From assembly GCF_017591425.1 (NCBI RefSeq), contig NW_024464918.1, positions 8,864,001 to 8,928,000 of the forward strand: DNA of 64,000 nucleotides. The letters run 5' to 3'. Shown here piece after piece: positions 35,101 to 47,415 of the stretch. Origin of the DNA: Ochotona curzoniae (taxonomy: Eukaryota > Chordata > Mammalia > Lagomorpha > Ochotonidae). The stretch's first letter is position 1. Each line of letters begins with the position of its first letter. A program made the translations under genes and the position numbers. A model generated the notes under the pieces. That model searched no databases and was not told the DNA's origin. It saw only the letters and a list, made by a program, of their open reading frames with translations.

Positions 35101-37456
35101 ATAGGCCCTGGAGATGCTTCATCATCAACCCAACTCCTCCTTCATCCTCTCACCCTCTTGCTCTTATTTCATTCTTGGATAAAAGTTGCTTGTTACTTTT
35201 CCACTAGAATATATCCAAGCAAGTTTCTTTACTTGGCATTTTCACTCATCCTTCAGTTTTGCTCCTCCAATTGAAATTTCCTACCCTCTTCAATAGTTCT
35301 GTGGATTCCCGACTAATCTTACTGTTATTTTTTTGTTTGTGTCACTATTTCTTTTTTATGTTTTCTATTTTTTAATTGTTACTATCATTTTACACGATTT
35401 GGTTTTGCAGGTGTAGGGATTCTCCCTTCACTTTCCTCTCTGCCCTCTCCATTCTCTGTTATTTCTCACTCTGTACTGCTGCTACATCTCGTCTTATCGA
35501 TGCCCCTTATTACTGTCCAACTTCTAAGAACTAAACCACATTTATTTTTCTCTCTTATCACCACTTTCATTTGATGTCATTACATAGGCCTGAATACAGC
35601 AAATGTTGAATATTCATTAAATATGCATAAAAATTATCTAGCCGTAATTTCAAATTACTGTTTAAGGTATATTAGCAAAACCTATGCAATTAAAAAGGCT
35701 ATCTTAGTTTGAAACTGAAATCATTTCATTAAATTATTTATCCATTATATAATTTTTCTAACTATATCACTCCTTGCCACATCACTTCAATATGTTATTC
35801 CACAGAAGCTTGTACATTTTTTTCCAGTTACTACACAAGTACAAATCTCTTAAGTAGAAAATAGCCCCATCATAGAGGTCAGGCGTGGGTGCAAGCATTC
35901 AGTAAATAATTTAAAAGAAAACACAATGATATGAGTTAAAATAATGATACTTTCAATAATTAGGATTTGCTGTTTTCACGTGGGTACTTTAAATTCAAAA
36001 GTGTGATTTTTATGCCCTTTTTTAAAGTCATTCTTGATGGTATCTACTTTGTTTGAGCAATGCTATTTATTATATTAAACATAATCATGGCTTTAGTAGA
36101 TACACTTGGATCATAACATATATATGACAGAGGAAGGGATATTTTCATAAATTCTTCATTCAACAGGCGGTTTCAGTCTACGATGAGGCTGTATTTTATT
36201 GTATTTTATGTGACCTATGTGAGCACCGAAACCCAAGAAGCAGTTATTTTACCCCGTCCCCTAGAGTCATCATTTGCCTGTAAGGATCACAAGCAAGTCC
36301 TTGATTTTTCCACTAGAATGTCCCTCCCCTACTAATTAGGTTCCCATTCTTTCAGTGTGAAAAATGAAACAAGTTGGATCCATTTCATCATAGCAGAGGA
36401 AGATATAAACTAAGAACCAAAAATACTTGGCTATGCATGAAAACCCAAGCTTACATTGACTCCTTTAAAATCATTAAAGGAACTATAATAAATTGCACCC
36501 TTTGAAATGGAAATTGCCTAACTTCCAAATTCACTTCTCAAGAACTTTTTTCCCCCCCGTCGATGACATATTCTCAAAGTGATTCCTCCCAGAGCACGCT
36601 CTCCCTTTTCTTTTCCCTCCAGGTTTAAGCCCAATCAAAGCCAGCAAGTTCCATCCCTGTGGGGCTCAGGGGAGAATTGTGTCGCATTGTTACAGGGAGG
36701 ATTTGTGACTTTAATTATTTTTGCAATTATTTGCTACAATTCAACTGCGATTTTATTCTATAATCACAGTTTCACTCCCTGATCAATTATTTGATGCCTC
36801 TTCAAAATAACTTGCTAATCTAACTTTGGGCCTTACACATGATGTTGTTTCCTATGTGCTCATAGTTTGGATTCTTGCTGGAATACTTCAGCAAAGCAAT
36901 AAACCTTCCCATGGGGCATGCACAGTGCTCAAATTTTCTGTAACAATTTAATTAGCAGAATTATCAGGAAGATATTTCATAGCACTGTGATGTTTCAGCT
37001 CATTTTATATTTACCAACAGAAGCCAACAAACAAAACAATTACATCATGATTAAGCTACTATACATAACAGTTCACTTCTTTACAGATACAAGGAGGTGA
37101 TGCCCATTTTCATCTTTGCTTCGAAGGTATTACCTCATTCGGAATGATTTTTCTTTTACATTTGTTTATTGAGAAAGCTCTTGAAAATGTATTTTCATTA
37201 TCTACCCTTTATTTCCTAATAGTCAAGTTGTCATTTTATTTCCCTAGTTTTAATAATGTAATATATATTTTCAAGGATAAGAAATTTTTTTTCGATAACT
37301 CAGAGGAGATGCTGGCATTGTTGTACAGTGCATTAGATGGCTGTTTGGAAAAATGATATCCACAGTCTCAGTGACAATTCAACTCCTGGTGGCTTACTTA
37401 CAATACAACCCCCTGGTGATGCAATCTCGAAAGAGATGCACAATGACCATTGATGG
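32151..37456. other. Mostly unassigned sequence
   Basis: No gene supported. A-runs lie at 33549-33563 and 34518-34533, and the 33317-33619 frame beside the first matches nothing I recognise. The 36640-36990 part has TAATTA-type motifs typical of conserved non-coding elements, but this is only a suspicion. The rest is AT-rich without a clear repeat signature. Confidence 0.45.
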
Positions 37457-37478
37457 CTCTCTCTCTCTCTCTCTCTCT
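37457..37478. repeat. (CT)n microsatellite
   Basis: Uninterrupted CT dinucleotide run immediately left of a CA tract and a GT tract. Confidence 0.9.
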
Positions 37479-37487
37479 TTCATACCG

Positions 37488-37548
37488 ACACATACACACG
37501 CACACACGTTATCTCTTTTTCCTGTGTGTGTGTGTGCGTATGTGTGTC
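37488..37548. repeat. Facing (CA)n and (GT)n tracts forming an inverted repeat
   Basis: 'acacatacacacgcacacac' starts at 37488 and a largely complementary GT-rich run, with 'gtgtgcgtatgtgtgt', occupies 37523-37547. A spacer of about 15 bases lies between them. The two arms could pair as a hairpin stem of about 20 bp. Confidence 0.8.
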
Positions 37549-37984
37549 ACTCTCAGTATGTAAATCTATTAAGTTTGATGAAAATTATTAAAAATAGAAA
37601 AATGTGCAGGAATTTACACAAGCATGTTTGCTTGCTTTCACACAAGTGAAACGTCATGTGTAAGTGATGGAGTCCAGTGGACTCTCAAAACGTCATTTCT
37701 GTTTCACCTCCTCAATGTGATCTAGCATATAGAAGGCCCACAGGTAACACAGTTATTAAGGACAAACAGCTTTCCCAATATTTCATGATTTCTAGGCAAC
37801 AGTGACAATGTAAATTCTATTTATATAATGAATGACATAATGAAAATCGATGGTCATAAGTAAAACGAATTGTAAACTTATAGTTATATCGACTATGTAT
37901 GAGACTTAGACTTATAAAGAGAATGGAAAACATTTACCCTAACAGTCAACTTGTCAACAGAAATACCTGCATCCTAAACTGCTG
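37549..37984. other. Unassigned sequence
   Basis: No gene or repeat family recognised. Confidence 0.5.
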
Positions 37985-38252
37985 AAACTGGGTTGGCCTG
38001 CTAGACTGCACATTTTGCTGTAGGTCACTGCTAACACAGATCTGGCAGGCAACTCTGATGGTTCAAGATAGAGAGTTATGAACCAAACATGAAAGGTCTT
38101 GATTGGGATTCTGGTGCCTGGCATGGGTTTCACATAAGACTTGGCTGTTGTAGGCATTGGGAAGGTCAACCATGGCATGAAAACACTCCACAGCCACCTC
38201 TCCGTCTGTTTACTTGCTTTTCACCTCTGAAATAAACATATTTTAAAAAAGG
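37985..38252 (+). mobile_element. CSINE: Probable diverged CSINE
   Basis: The 3' half is recognisable: 'gattgggattctggtgcctg', 'cttggctgttgtaggcattg', 'ggaaggtcaaccatggcatg', a CT-rich block and 'gaaataaacatattttaaaa'. The tRNA-like 5' part is too diverged to align by eye. Confidence 0.55.
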
Positions 38253-38265
38253 GAAGAAAACCCAC

Positions 38266-38385
38266 ATCCTGCCAGGCAACAGAGTCTAAGTACTTGGATT
38301 TCTGCCACTAATGTGAGGGACTCAGACTGAATTCCTGCTCTTGGCCTTGGCCTGCTAATGCGGGCATTTGAAAAATGAACCTAAT
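38266..38385 (+). mobile_element. CSINE: Truncated CSINE
   Basis: Central CSINE blocks 'ctaagtacttggatttctgc', 'cactaatgtgagggactcag', 'actgaattcctgctcttggc' and 'cttggcctgctaatgcgggc' are present. The head and tail are missing. Confidence 0.65.
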
Positions 38386-38514
38386 TGAGTCAAGAGCAAA
38401 CATCAAGGCAAAAGGACTTTGTCATTCTCTAAAGCAAATGGTTCATTTACCAGGAAACCCGAAGGTTCATTTCAGCCACTGAAAAGTCACAGGAAAGGAT
38501 GATGAGGAATGCAT

Positions 38515-38570
38515 GCATAAGACATTTATTGAAGTACTACTTTGTGCTTGGCATTATATAAACCATGAAA
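38515..38570 (-). mobile_element. L2: Short L2 fragment
   Basis: 'gacatttattgaagtactac' followed by 'tttgtgcttggcattatata' fits the antisense L2 3' end ('tatttattgagcacctacta', 'tgtgccaggcactgt'). Too short for more than a tentative call. Confidence 0.4.
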
Positions 38571-38605
38571 TAATAATGAAATTTTATATGAATAATGGTA
38601 AATTT

Positions 38606-38696
38606 CTTTCTCTCACTCCCACTCTGCCCCTTCTGTCTCTCACTCCTTCCCTCCTTCTCTCTCTATCTCTCCATGCCTTTTAAATAAATGAAAACA
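38606..38696 (+). mobile_element. CSINE: CT-rich tail of a CSINE
   Basis: A CT-rich stretch ends in 'ccttttaaataaatgaaaac', the form of a CSINE 3' end. Nothing upstream of it is recognisable, so it may instead be simple sequence. Confidence 0.4.
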
Positions 38697-39279
38697 ATAC
38701 ATGATGGACAAGTAAGGCTTAAGTCAAATAGGTTCATATACAATATCATGCATGTTTTTTATCAATTATTTTTTGAAATATAAAATTGTAAACCTCCATG
38801 TTAATGTTGAAGAAGGAAAAAGCAGGTTAGAGCCACAGAGAAAAAAATTGTAATAATATCAAATGTTAATTATGAAAATGTTTCGTTAAAAGGGACTATG
38901 CCCATGAAATATGAAGTAACATCAGTGAGCAAACTCTTAAGCAGTCAAGACTTGAAAAGAGCCCATTCGCAGTTACATCATCATTTTGTTGAAAAGTACT
39001 ATGATATAATCAAGTAGGATTTAAAAGTAGATATATAGAAACAGGCATAAAGAAGCAAATAAATGTTCGTGTAAAATATCAAGGTGTTCTGAAAAACCTC
39101 CCAAAATACAATTAAAAAACTGTACACAAAGGAATACTAGACCCACCCTACCAAATAATGTTAAACCAGTATCTCATATAAGTAAGTCATAAAATAGAAG
39201 ATAAAGTAAGTAACCCTGAAATAACATGCATTACAATAGTCAACACCCAATAATAAATGGAAAAACAGGACGACACATG
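38697..39279. other. A-rich unassigned sequence, possibly decayed L1
   Basis: A-rich sequence with no gene. It may be an upstream continuation of the L1 remnant that follows, but I see no alignable block. Confidence 0.4.
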
Positions 39280-40150
39280 GAAGTGTATTTTTTAAAGATC
39301 TATGAAGCATTAAAAACGATCTGAACAAAGATGAAGACACAATGAGTTCTCAAACAACATCAAACAAGGATGATAAAATTCCAAGTGTTGCTTTGTTAAT
39401 TTACCTTGATCGCAATGGAAATACCAAGTAAAAAAATTAAACAAGACTACTCTGACTATGTATGGGGAATTAAATTACTATTTATAAGTGGGAAAGTTTC
39501 TAGACATTAAGATTTTGAGAAAAAACAGACTTTATGTGAAGGGTTTAATGATTAAATTATGATATTATAGGATCATTAATAAAATATTAACAAAAATACA
39601 AAAACAGGGAAAATACTTTACAGAAGTTTATATAGGATAAAGGAATTAATCAAATAGTGAGCAAAACAAAGGTTATTAATTGTGTTATCTAAAAGATGAA
39701 AAAAATGCAAGCTACTATAAAGGACAAATGACAAAACATGAAAATTATTTTGTAATTTATAACACAGAAGGGTAAGATGCCTAACAGGCATTGAGTATGC
39801 ATCTAGAAAACCATCATTAACCCACTTCAAGAATGGGTGAGATTTATGAATATCCCATTTGGAAAAAAGTGCAAATGGCTTTTTAAGCACAGGAAAAACG
39901 TTCAAATTCAATAAAAGCACAAATTGCAATGAAGTATCATTAATTACGTGTCACATTAGTTAACTGCACAAAGTCCTGTAGCAAATTCTGTTGGGATGCT
40001 TGTGAGGAAATGATAAAATTTACGTTTGATTTAATAAAATCTCTACATACACCACTGGTGAAAACATTATAAATATTTTTAGATTTCAGCTGAATAATCC
40101 AATTACTATGAATGTGTCTTCCATAAATAACTGTATGTGTGTCAAATGAA
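39280..40150 (+). mobile_element. L1: Old L1 LINE fragment, ORF2 3' region
   Basis: The A-rich sense strand carries blocks in the order of the L1 ORF2 3' third. 'agcattaaaaacgatctgaa' and 'caatggaaataccaagtaaa' come first, 'cacttcaagaatgggtgaga' next, then 'gtgcaaatggctttttaagc', 'attgcaatgaagtatcatta' and 'gttgggatgcttgtgaggaa'. The last resembles the usual 'gctggagaggatgtggagaa'. Many stops interrupt every frame, so it is a dead copy. The subfamily cannot be assigned by eye. Confidence 0.5.
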
Positions 40151-40167
40151 ATGTGAACTTTGTGTTA

Positions 40168-40512
40168 CTTTTTAATGATTTATATATATTTATTAGAAAG
40201 GCAAAGAGGGAGAGGGATAGTGCAGAGAGAGAGTGAGAAAGCATGTGCTAAGGACACGGAGAGAAGGGCAGAGTGTTTCATCAACAGCTTCATTCCCCAA
40301 ATGGCCTTAACTGAGGCCAAGAGCCAAAAATCCATTTTTACTTTCTCTGTGGTGACAAGGACCCCAGAACTTGGGCCGTCTTCCAGAGCCTTCTCAATCT
40401 CAATAGCAGAAAGCTGGATGGGTCACAGTGCAAGCGGAACTTGTACCACCATTCACGAAACACCAGCATTGCAGGGGACTGTTTAATCCACTGTGTCACA
40501 AAGTTGGCTCTG
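40168..40512 (-). mobile_element. CSINE: CSINE, older subtype
   Basis: Antisense copy: tail-side 'tatttattagaaaggcaaag', a GA-rich block, 'agcttcattccccaaatggc', 'cagaacttgggccgtcttcc', 'agcagaaagctggatgggtc', 'aacaccagcattgcagggga' and the antisense head 'tccactgtgtcacaaagttg'. Diverged but nearly complete. Confidence 0.82.
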
Positions 40513-41716
40513 GGTATCTATTTTAAAACATCCTTCCAGCCCATCCACTCCTACCCCCAACCCCCAAACAAACAAACAAAGAAAAACGTAAACAACACAT
40601 GTGCATAATGGAAAAAAATCTTAATAAAAGATTTTAATTATCTGATAAAATATGCATAGTAATAAAAAGTGGACATTCTCCAAACTTGTCAACAAAAGCA
40701 AAAGAATATGTCTAATGAAGACTTTACATTCCCACTTGCTTGCATAGCACAACAATGCATAAGAAGGATGTAAAACAGTGTGACTCCCCATGAAATGAAG
40801 AAACAGGATAGATGGGAAACCAGTGGCAAGGAAATGCTTTCACCAGATTCACTCTGCAATTGTTTTGTTTCAAAAATAATTTGAATGTAATTTTTATCAG
40901 AATAATTTGATGAAATCATGAAAGCCTACAAACACTAGTTGCCTCACCACTAGTCTAGTCCTCAGTTTTCTATTAAGCCCATTTCATCTAATTAAATAAT
41001 TTTATTACACTTTTAACATAATGAATAAAAGGGAAAAATAATAACCCTAGCATCAAATACTTGAATAAAATTCACAAGCCAACTTACATTTGGCTGTTCT
41101 GGGTATAGATAAATAAGAAATAGTAATTAAAAAATAAATTGGTATGAAAATTCTCTCTGCCATTTCTGTTTTGGGGTGCATTAATGTATTTTTAGTTTCT
41201 TGAGCTCAACAGGAAAACATATTGCCCTCACTACAGTCAAAGATAAGCATTGGAATCCCAGTGCAAACCATTTTGAAGTTATATTTGCTTGACAATAACA
41301 AACCAGTTTTCTTCTTTGTCATCATCAATCTTGTCTGTGATATATTGTATTTTAAGAATAGGAAGGCAAACTACACTGGAAGAGAAATGTAATAAAAGTC
41401 AACCTGCCATTCAAAGTACTAATCCTCTGAACATCTCAACTGACAAGCCATGGATACCAGGATGGGTTTGTCTGTAGCAGACAGAAAAATCACTAGACAG
41501 AAACTAAAAGAAAAGAAAAAAGAAAAAAACAAAAAACTTAGAAAAACTATATTCTCAGTCTTTGATAGAATTTTCTACCCTAAGTGTTAACAGAGAATGA
41601 TTCAGTGATATCCAAGCACCAACTGATCCCTTTATATCATATCACTTAATCTAGCTAGTGAAAATGTGGGGAACACGCTGTCATACACTCTTTGCAATTG
41701 GAAAAACAGAAGCTTA
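40513..41716. other. Unassigned sequence
   Basis: No gene recognised. A short (AAAC)n-like patch is at 40563-40585 and an A/G-rich patch at about 41505-41540. Confidence 0.5.
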
Positions 41717-42048
41717 TGGAGGCAGGATGGATCTTGCATGGTGGCATACTCTGCTAAGCTCCACCTGCAAAGCTGGCTTTCTATAGGACCTCAGTCGTAG
41801 CCCAGGAGGCTCCGTTTCCATTCTAGCTCCATGCGAATTAGTCTGCACAAGCAACAGAAAATGGTTCAAATGTTTCAACCCCTGTGCCCATGTGATGGAA
41901 CAGGAGGAAGCTTCTGCCTCCTGGGTTTTGCCTAGCCCCACCATAGCCACTGCTATCACTGGAGAAGTCAGTCACTAGAGTGAAGATCTCTTCCTCTCTC
42001 CCTGTACCTTTGTCTCTCAAAATAAATAAATATTTTGTAGGAAAGAAG
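41717..42048 (+). mobile_element. CSINE: CSINE, older subtype
   Basis: 'tggtggcatactctgctaag', 'ctccgtttccattctagctc', 'gcaacagaaaatggttcaaa', 'gaggaagcttctgcctcctg', 'tatcactggagaagtcagtc', a CT-rich block and the tail 'ctcaaaataaataaatattt'. Diverged but near full length. Confidence 0.82.
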
Positions 42049-42760
42049 GTGGCAAACTTAATAAAAGTCAAAGCAACGAGAACTGAGATGCATCTTAGAC
42101 TCCTTCACTGTCCTCTTGATATGATCACAGATACATTATTTTATCCTTATCTTCATTCACAAACAACTCTCTGGGGCATTTAAGCTGAATGATATTGAAA
42201 AGGGTTCAATGAAAATAAGAAAGCTTGATACCTAAAGATCTAAAATTTTAATTAAAATTTAGTTGTGCTTTATTCTACACTTAGAGGTTATCTGCATTAA
42301 TTTAAAAATTGGTAAGACAATAAGATAACATGACATCACTGGAACATATCTTTTCTTTGATACACAGACCCTAATTTAACAGCGGTTCAAGAGAAATCCA
42401 ATTCTTTAAAAGGATATAGGAGAGAAATAACCCACACTGGTCTAAGGGGCAATTCTATTACTGGAGCCAATATAACAGAGATAATGATTTTGGATAACTG
42501 CTCACCCTAACTATCTCTGTTTTCACCAGTCTGTGTTGACTATAAATGCTCTTTGTGTCAATGAGAATGGTATTATATTTTGGAAACACTGCAAATGTGT
42601 CACCTAGGAATATTAGTATGCAATTCTTCAGAAAACATTGTTGTACTCTATTGTCTTTTATTCACTTTGTCTTACGTTTGACATTATCTAAAACACTGAA
42701 AAGAAGTATATGTACTTAATTGGCTTAAATGAATAGAAAGCTATCAAGCAAGTATCTGCC
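42049..42760. other. Unassigned sequence
   Basis: No gene or repeat recognised. Confidence 0.5.
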
Positions 42761-43074
42761 TGGGACATGGCATAGTAGCCTAGTGGCTAGGGCCCTTGTC
42801 TTGCATGTGCCAGAACCCCATATGGACGCTGGCTGTCCTACTTTCATCCAGCTCCCTGCTTGTGGTGTGGGAAAGCAGTAGAGGATGGTCCAAGGTCTTG
42901 GTATCCTGCACCCATGTGGAAGACCAGGAAGAAGCTCCTTGCTTCAGATTGGCTCAATTCAAGCTGTTGTGGTCGCTTCAGTAGTGAACCAATGGATGCA
43001 TGATCTTTCTGTCTCTCCTTTCTTCTGTAAATCTGCCTTTCCAATTAAAACATATAAATCTTAGAAAAAGAAAA
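42761..43074 (+). mobile_element. CSINE: CSINE, pika-type
   Basis: Head 'gggacatggcatagtagcct' followed by 'agtggctagggcccttgtct', 'ccccatatggacgctggctg', 'gggaaagcagtagaggatgg', 'gaagaccaggaagaagctcc', 'cgcttcagtagtgaaccaat' and an A-rich tail. A 7-bp repeat 'atctgcc' at 42754-42760 and 43075-43081 may be what remains of the target-site duplication. Confidence 0.88.
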
Positions 43075-43443
43075 ATCTGCCAGTTTTTTTTAAAAACCTC
43101 TGCACATATTTTACTCCCTAAGACATATCATCTTTTCAGTTTGAGTCCTTGCTTGAATTCTTAACATTAAATTCTAGAGTGCATATACACAAAAAAGCAA
43201 AATGAACTCTGTTGGCTTTTGAACTTACACCAAGATATATCCAGAGGCATTTTCAGTGCCCTCCTAGCTTTGAGATAGCTCTGACTTCATTTTTTATTTA
43301 CCTTTTACACTGGAACATTCTTTCTGATGTCACTCCAGTTATCTTGCAACCTACAGACATCAGTGTGGATAGCCTGTCCTTATCTGATCATATCAGCATA
43401 ACTTTATTTCATTTTCCTTTTGGGAATATAGGTCCACAAATTG
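43075..43443. other. Unassigned sequence
   Basis: No gene recognised. On the minus strand the sequence contiguous with the U2 fragment runs to an A-rich patch near 43285-43300, but no partner RNA is identified. Confidence 0.4.
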
Positions 43444-43478
43444 TACACTTGATCTTAGCCAAAAGGCCACGAAGCAAT
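43444..43478 (-). pseudogene. RNU2: U2 snRNA 5'-end fragment (RNU2 pseudogene)
   Basis: On the minus strand from 43478 the sequence corresponds to the first ~35 nt of U2 snRNA. The 25 bases 43444-43468 match the antisense of 'ggccttttggctaagatcaa' plus 'gtgta' exactly. The outer 10 bases differ at three positions from 'atcgcttctc'. This segment includes part of the region next to the branch-point-pairing sequence. U2 sequence stops after about nucleotide 35, and no snRNA promoter element is visible, so the copy cannot be functional. 3'-truncated snRNA copies that keep the true 5' end are a common class of retrotransposed pseudogene. Confidence 0.85.
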
Positions 43479-45589
43479 GGTCCCAAAATTCTATGAGCAG
43501 TCTTTTTTACTTGAAACATTAAACGGAAATCAAATTTTGGTTGAGCTCTTTAATTAAAGAGCTGCCATTTAAAATGGACTTCTCCATAGTTACTATACTA
43601 ATAACCCAACCAACGTAAAAAGATATTAACTCAGTTAAGGTATTGCATATTACTTCTCTAAGTCTTCATTATACCTCCAGCAAATTTTGCTACTGATGAT
43701 TTGTTGTCTATTAAAATGTACGTTATGGATGTTCTAACACTTGGAATACATGATAGCACAAAATGGGTAGAGAATGAAAATTTAGTGCAGCAATGTGCTT
43801 TAAAAGTTTTACTAAATGCTAAAGAGAGATAAGAGAAGTTAAAGTGTTCTGAAAACTATACTGATATTACTGCACATAAAACAAGTATACACAGGATTAA
43901 CAAAAGGAAGGGCCTATGACTTCTTGTCAGTATAATTCCTTTCTGTACCTGCTCCACTGGCATCTACTACATGATGTGTCAGAAGCAGCACCATGCTATG
44001 CAATCTGCACACTAGTAAAACTCTACACTTGGCTGGTGAGGTTACTGTAGACCACCCACACAATGTTTATTTATAAAAAGTTTGAAAGACCTTCACAACT
44101 CTAAGCATTAAAATTTTATAAAGCAAGATAAATTAACTTACAATATTTAAATATCTTGCAGAATGTACGCACTTACAGAATTTTTTGAGTAAAAATAGGT
44201 TGGCATATTTGGGATAAAAGCTAACACTACAGTATACATTTAAGCTGAATTTCTGTTTTAAAAAATCTTGAAACATCAAAGCTCGTGTAGTCTATTTTTT
44301 GCACATGTATTTCAACCCCCTAGAGCAATAGACATGTTTTTAATGACTCAAAAAGTAGAAACTGCCAATTTATTTTTTCCTGAAATAATTAAATCTTTAA
44401 TTAATTTCACATACAGTTAATAATAACCAGCATCCTAGTTTTGAACTTTCAAGTATTCCTCACTTTGCTTTCAGCATGCTTCTGTGCTTACTGGCGCTAC
44501 TTCAGTTTCCTGATAAGTTGGAAAACAGCTCTCCAACTTTCACTTCTTAAAAAAAAAAAATAACACATATTCCAAATGATGTGAGGAACTGTTGAGTCAA
44601 GAGATACAAATTATATGAAACCATAAAGTGGCATAATTGAGCAAGGCAATTTTGGTGAGAAACTAAAAAGGAGGGGGAAATCATGTAAATGTGATTATTT
44701 CTAATTAGAAACAATGAGTAACCAAATCAAATTACACAATGAGGATTTGATTTAGATCCCTGGAGGAAAGCAATACTTGCATTTGCATTCCTCTCTAGCT
44801 TTCCCTTTCCTCTTATTACTTCTCAAGGCTTTCTTAGACCTTTAATTATAATGAAGACACTTGGTAGCATGGATCTGTGGAAGAGTTCACATATACATTC
44901 ACATTCTTTTAACATGTTGCTCACCCAAAACATCTTGCGTGCTGAAATGGTGTCACAAAAAAGACACCAACATTTGACAGATTCATTCCCTGATGCTTCT
45001 GTACAAACTGCAGATACATAAATACTGTGCAAGCTAAATAAGTCTAGGGACTCATGATAAGTAGCTAAGGAATCATGGATAAATCATTTAAGCACCCAGC
45101 CCCTTATTAAGAAATATGTTAGAGGCATGGATCAGAGAAATTTTCAGGAAAAAATGCCGAGAGGGTTTTTTTTTTTTTTTCTTCCTATATGCTTCAAGTA
45201 GAACTAGGTAAGAAATGCAAGGCTTTACTAAATTAGAGACTTCATACACAATAAGACAGAGGAGGGCATGGTTGATCCCAATAATTTAAGATGCATTTTA
45301 CATTTTTAAAAAGACCACAGAGATCATTTATTTTTAGTTATTCACTTTCCTTTAGTTATTTCACTTTCCTTGTTTTTCTTCCTTCTGTCCTCTTTTTAGA
45401 CTTGCTTTGTGGCTTTTTTTGAGCCTTACTCCCATTCGGGCTAAGGAGTCTCAGTGTGCTCACCTGAAATCAACATAGTCTCCCTCCTAGAACGGCTCTC
45501 TTAGCCCTCTACAGACCGTCTTCACCTTCCTACCCACCTTGATTTTTCCAAGCGATACCAGCACCTGTCATTACACTGTGTTTCTAGTA
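43479..45589. other. Unassigned sequence
   Basis: No gene or confident repeat. A poly(T) run lies at about 45166-45180 and an A-run near 44549-44560. Confidence 0.5.
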
Positions 45590-45710
45590 CCCACTTGCTT
45601 GGTGCCCCTTTTGCTGCCGAGCTGGAGTTCTTGGAGCCATGCATAGGCCATATTCCTACTGCTTAAAGCAGGGCCTCTGTCTTACCAGTAAGTGCTTAAA
45701 ACATTTTCAG
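45590..45710 (+). mobile_element. L2: L2 LINE 3' fragment
   Basis: 'gagctggagttcttggagcc', 'gcataggccatattcctact', 'gcagggcctctgtcttacca' and 'gtaagtgcttaaaacatttt' follow the sense L2 3' end, which reads roughly 'gagctccttgagggcaggga', 'cagtgcctggcacata' and 'gtaggtgctcaataaatatt'. Divergence is high. Confidence 0.45.
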
Positions 45711-47154
45711 CCATGTCTTTCGTGTGTTCTGTTCATAGGGCCTTTTATACATCCAGCACTGCTTACAAATAAAATACAGGCCTTGTTTTTGCCTTCTAAA
45801 CATGAGGCTTGGGAGTATCACAGAAATATCATCCGATTACCTGTTACACAAGGAGATTTTGCTGAATACCATAATACTCATTTTCATATAACTACAGCTC
45901 AAATGCCCACCTGTAAGAGTGGAAGACAGTCTATAGAACATGCTTTTTTGAATTGTCTTTTGAAGATTTTATAACAATGAGAAGCAAATAATGGGGGAAA
46001 ATGATAATAAAACAATCTTCACATGACCTTCAAACATGGAAATTCTATTTTATTTTCTATTACTTACTCATACAAGTGGAAAAACCACTGTTGTCATCAC
46101 ATTGTAATTGCAATTTATGAGAAGTTTTCTGCTATTACAACACAAGCATTCCTCGGTTGAAAATAATATAATAGAGTTGTTAATTAAGCATGTATTTTTG
46201 AGTAAACAATTTTAGGTGGTGCTTTATACCGACCAACTGTAGCAAATTTGAACATTTTATAACATTTCTGAGATATTTGCAGCATTGAAAACTTCAACAA
46301 TACAATTTATTTCCTCAACACCTTGTCAATCTCCCCACACAATTTTCCTTGACTTCACTTTGCAAAAGCACTGATTTAGAGGGTATTTCCTCTAAGATAG
46401 CTATTATTTTTTATTTACTGTTTAAAAAAGTATATCTATTTCAGTGTAGCAAATACAAACAATTGCTGAATAGGTACACATTTTAACAGTTATTAGATTA
46501 TACTAACTAGACTTAAGGGGATATCAAACAGTTGAAAGCCTAGAAAGAGAATAGATGAATATGCATTTGATAGCGAGTTGTCAGAAGAACTTTTCAGGCC
46601 AATTCTTGCACGCTTTGGGTTTAGCCTGCCCAGGCAGGTAAGAAGATACGCCTTTCCTGATAAATCAGGCATAGGAGTTGAAGACAGAACAGATATTTAT
46701 AACAGGCCATTCGTCTATAAAACTACCTAACAACAAAAGCACAGTTTATCTAGATTTGGTTGGTATGTGTCAAAGCATCTCTTCATATGTATAATTAGTG
46801 CTAAGTCAGGATGCAGGTTTGACTTTGGGAGAATAATATTTAGAACTTCATGCAGAATAGAATTATTCTCAAACAGCTTAGTTTTCATTTGTTAAGCTGG
46901 AAAAACTTTGCTTTGATTACATATAATAGTTTTCTATTCAACAGAAAACCAAATTAGTACATTGATTCATTATGTTATATAAACTTAACAGACTCTGTCA
47001 TACCAATATGCTTTTAAAGAGCTCAAGGGATAAGCAATAGGTAGAATCTTTAATCTCAGCAAAATGACAAGGTTTGTGAAAGCTGTAATAACAGCAATGA
47101 GAGCACCTTTATTAACCATGTTCTATATTCTAGGAACCAATTTAATTTATTTGT
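45711..47154. other. Unassigned sequence
   Basis: No gene supported. The 111-codon frame at 45639-45974 starts inside the L2 fragment and resembles nothing known to me. Confidence 0.5.
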
Positions 47155-47376
47155 AGGGGTAAGCCCTTAGTCTTACAGTTAAGACACTGTTTGGAGTTGC
47201 CCAGATGCCAGAATGGGCTCCAGCACTGGCTGCTGACTTCAGCTTCCTTCTAAGGCAATTACTGAGTTACTGCCACTCATGCAGGAGACCAGGATTGGGT
47301 TCTTGGTTTTAGCCTATTTTGGCCCTAGGCCCTGTCTGCAGCTGGGAAGTAATCACTGAAGGTGAGCTCTGTTTCC

Positions 47377-47380
<4 letters not shown>
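47155..47380 (+). mobile_element. CSINE: CSINE, older subtype
   Basis: 'aagcccttagtcttacagtt', 'gatgccagaatgggctccag', 'cactggctgctgacttcagc', 'caggagaccaggattgggtt', 'agctgggaagtaatcactga' and 'ggtgagctctgtttccta' follow C-repeat order, with internal losses. It is followed by an (AAAAC)n tract that probably grew from its A-rich tail. Confidence 0.75.
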
Positions 47381-47415
<35 letters not shown>

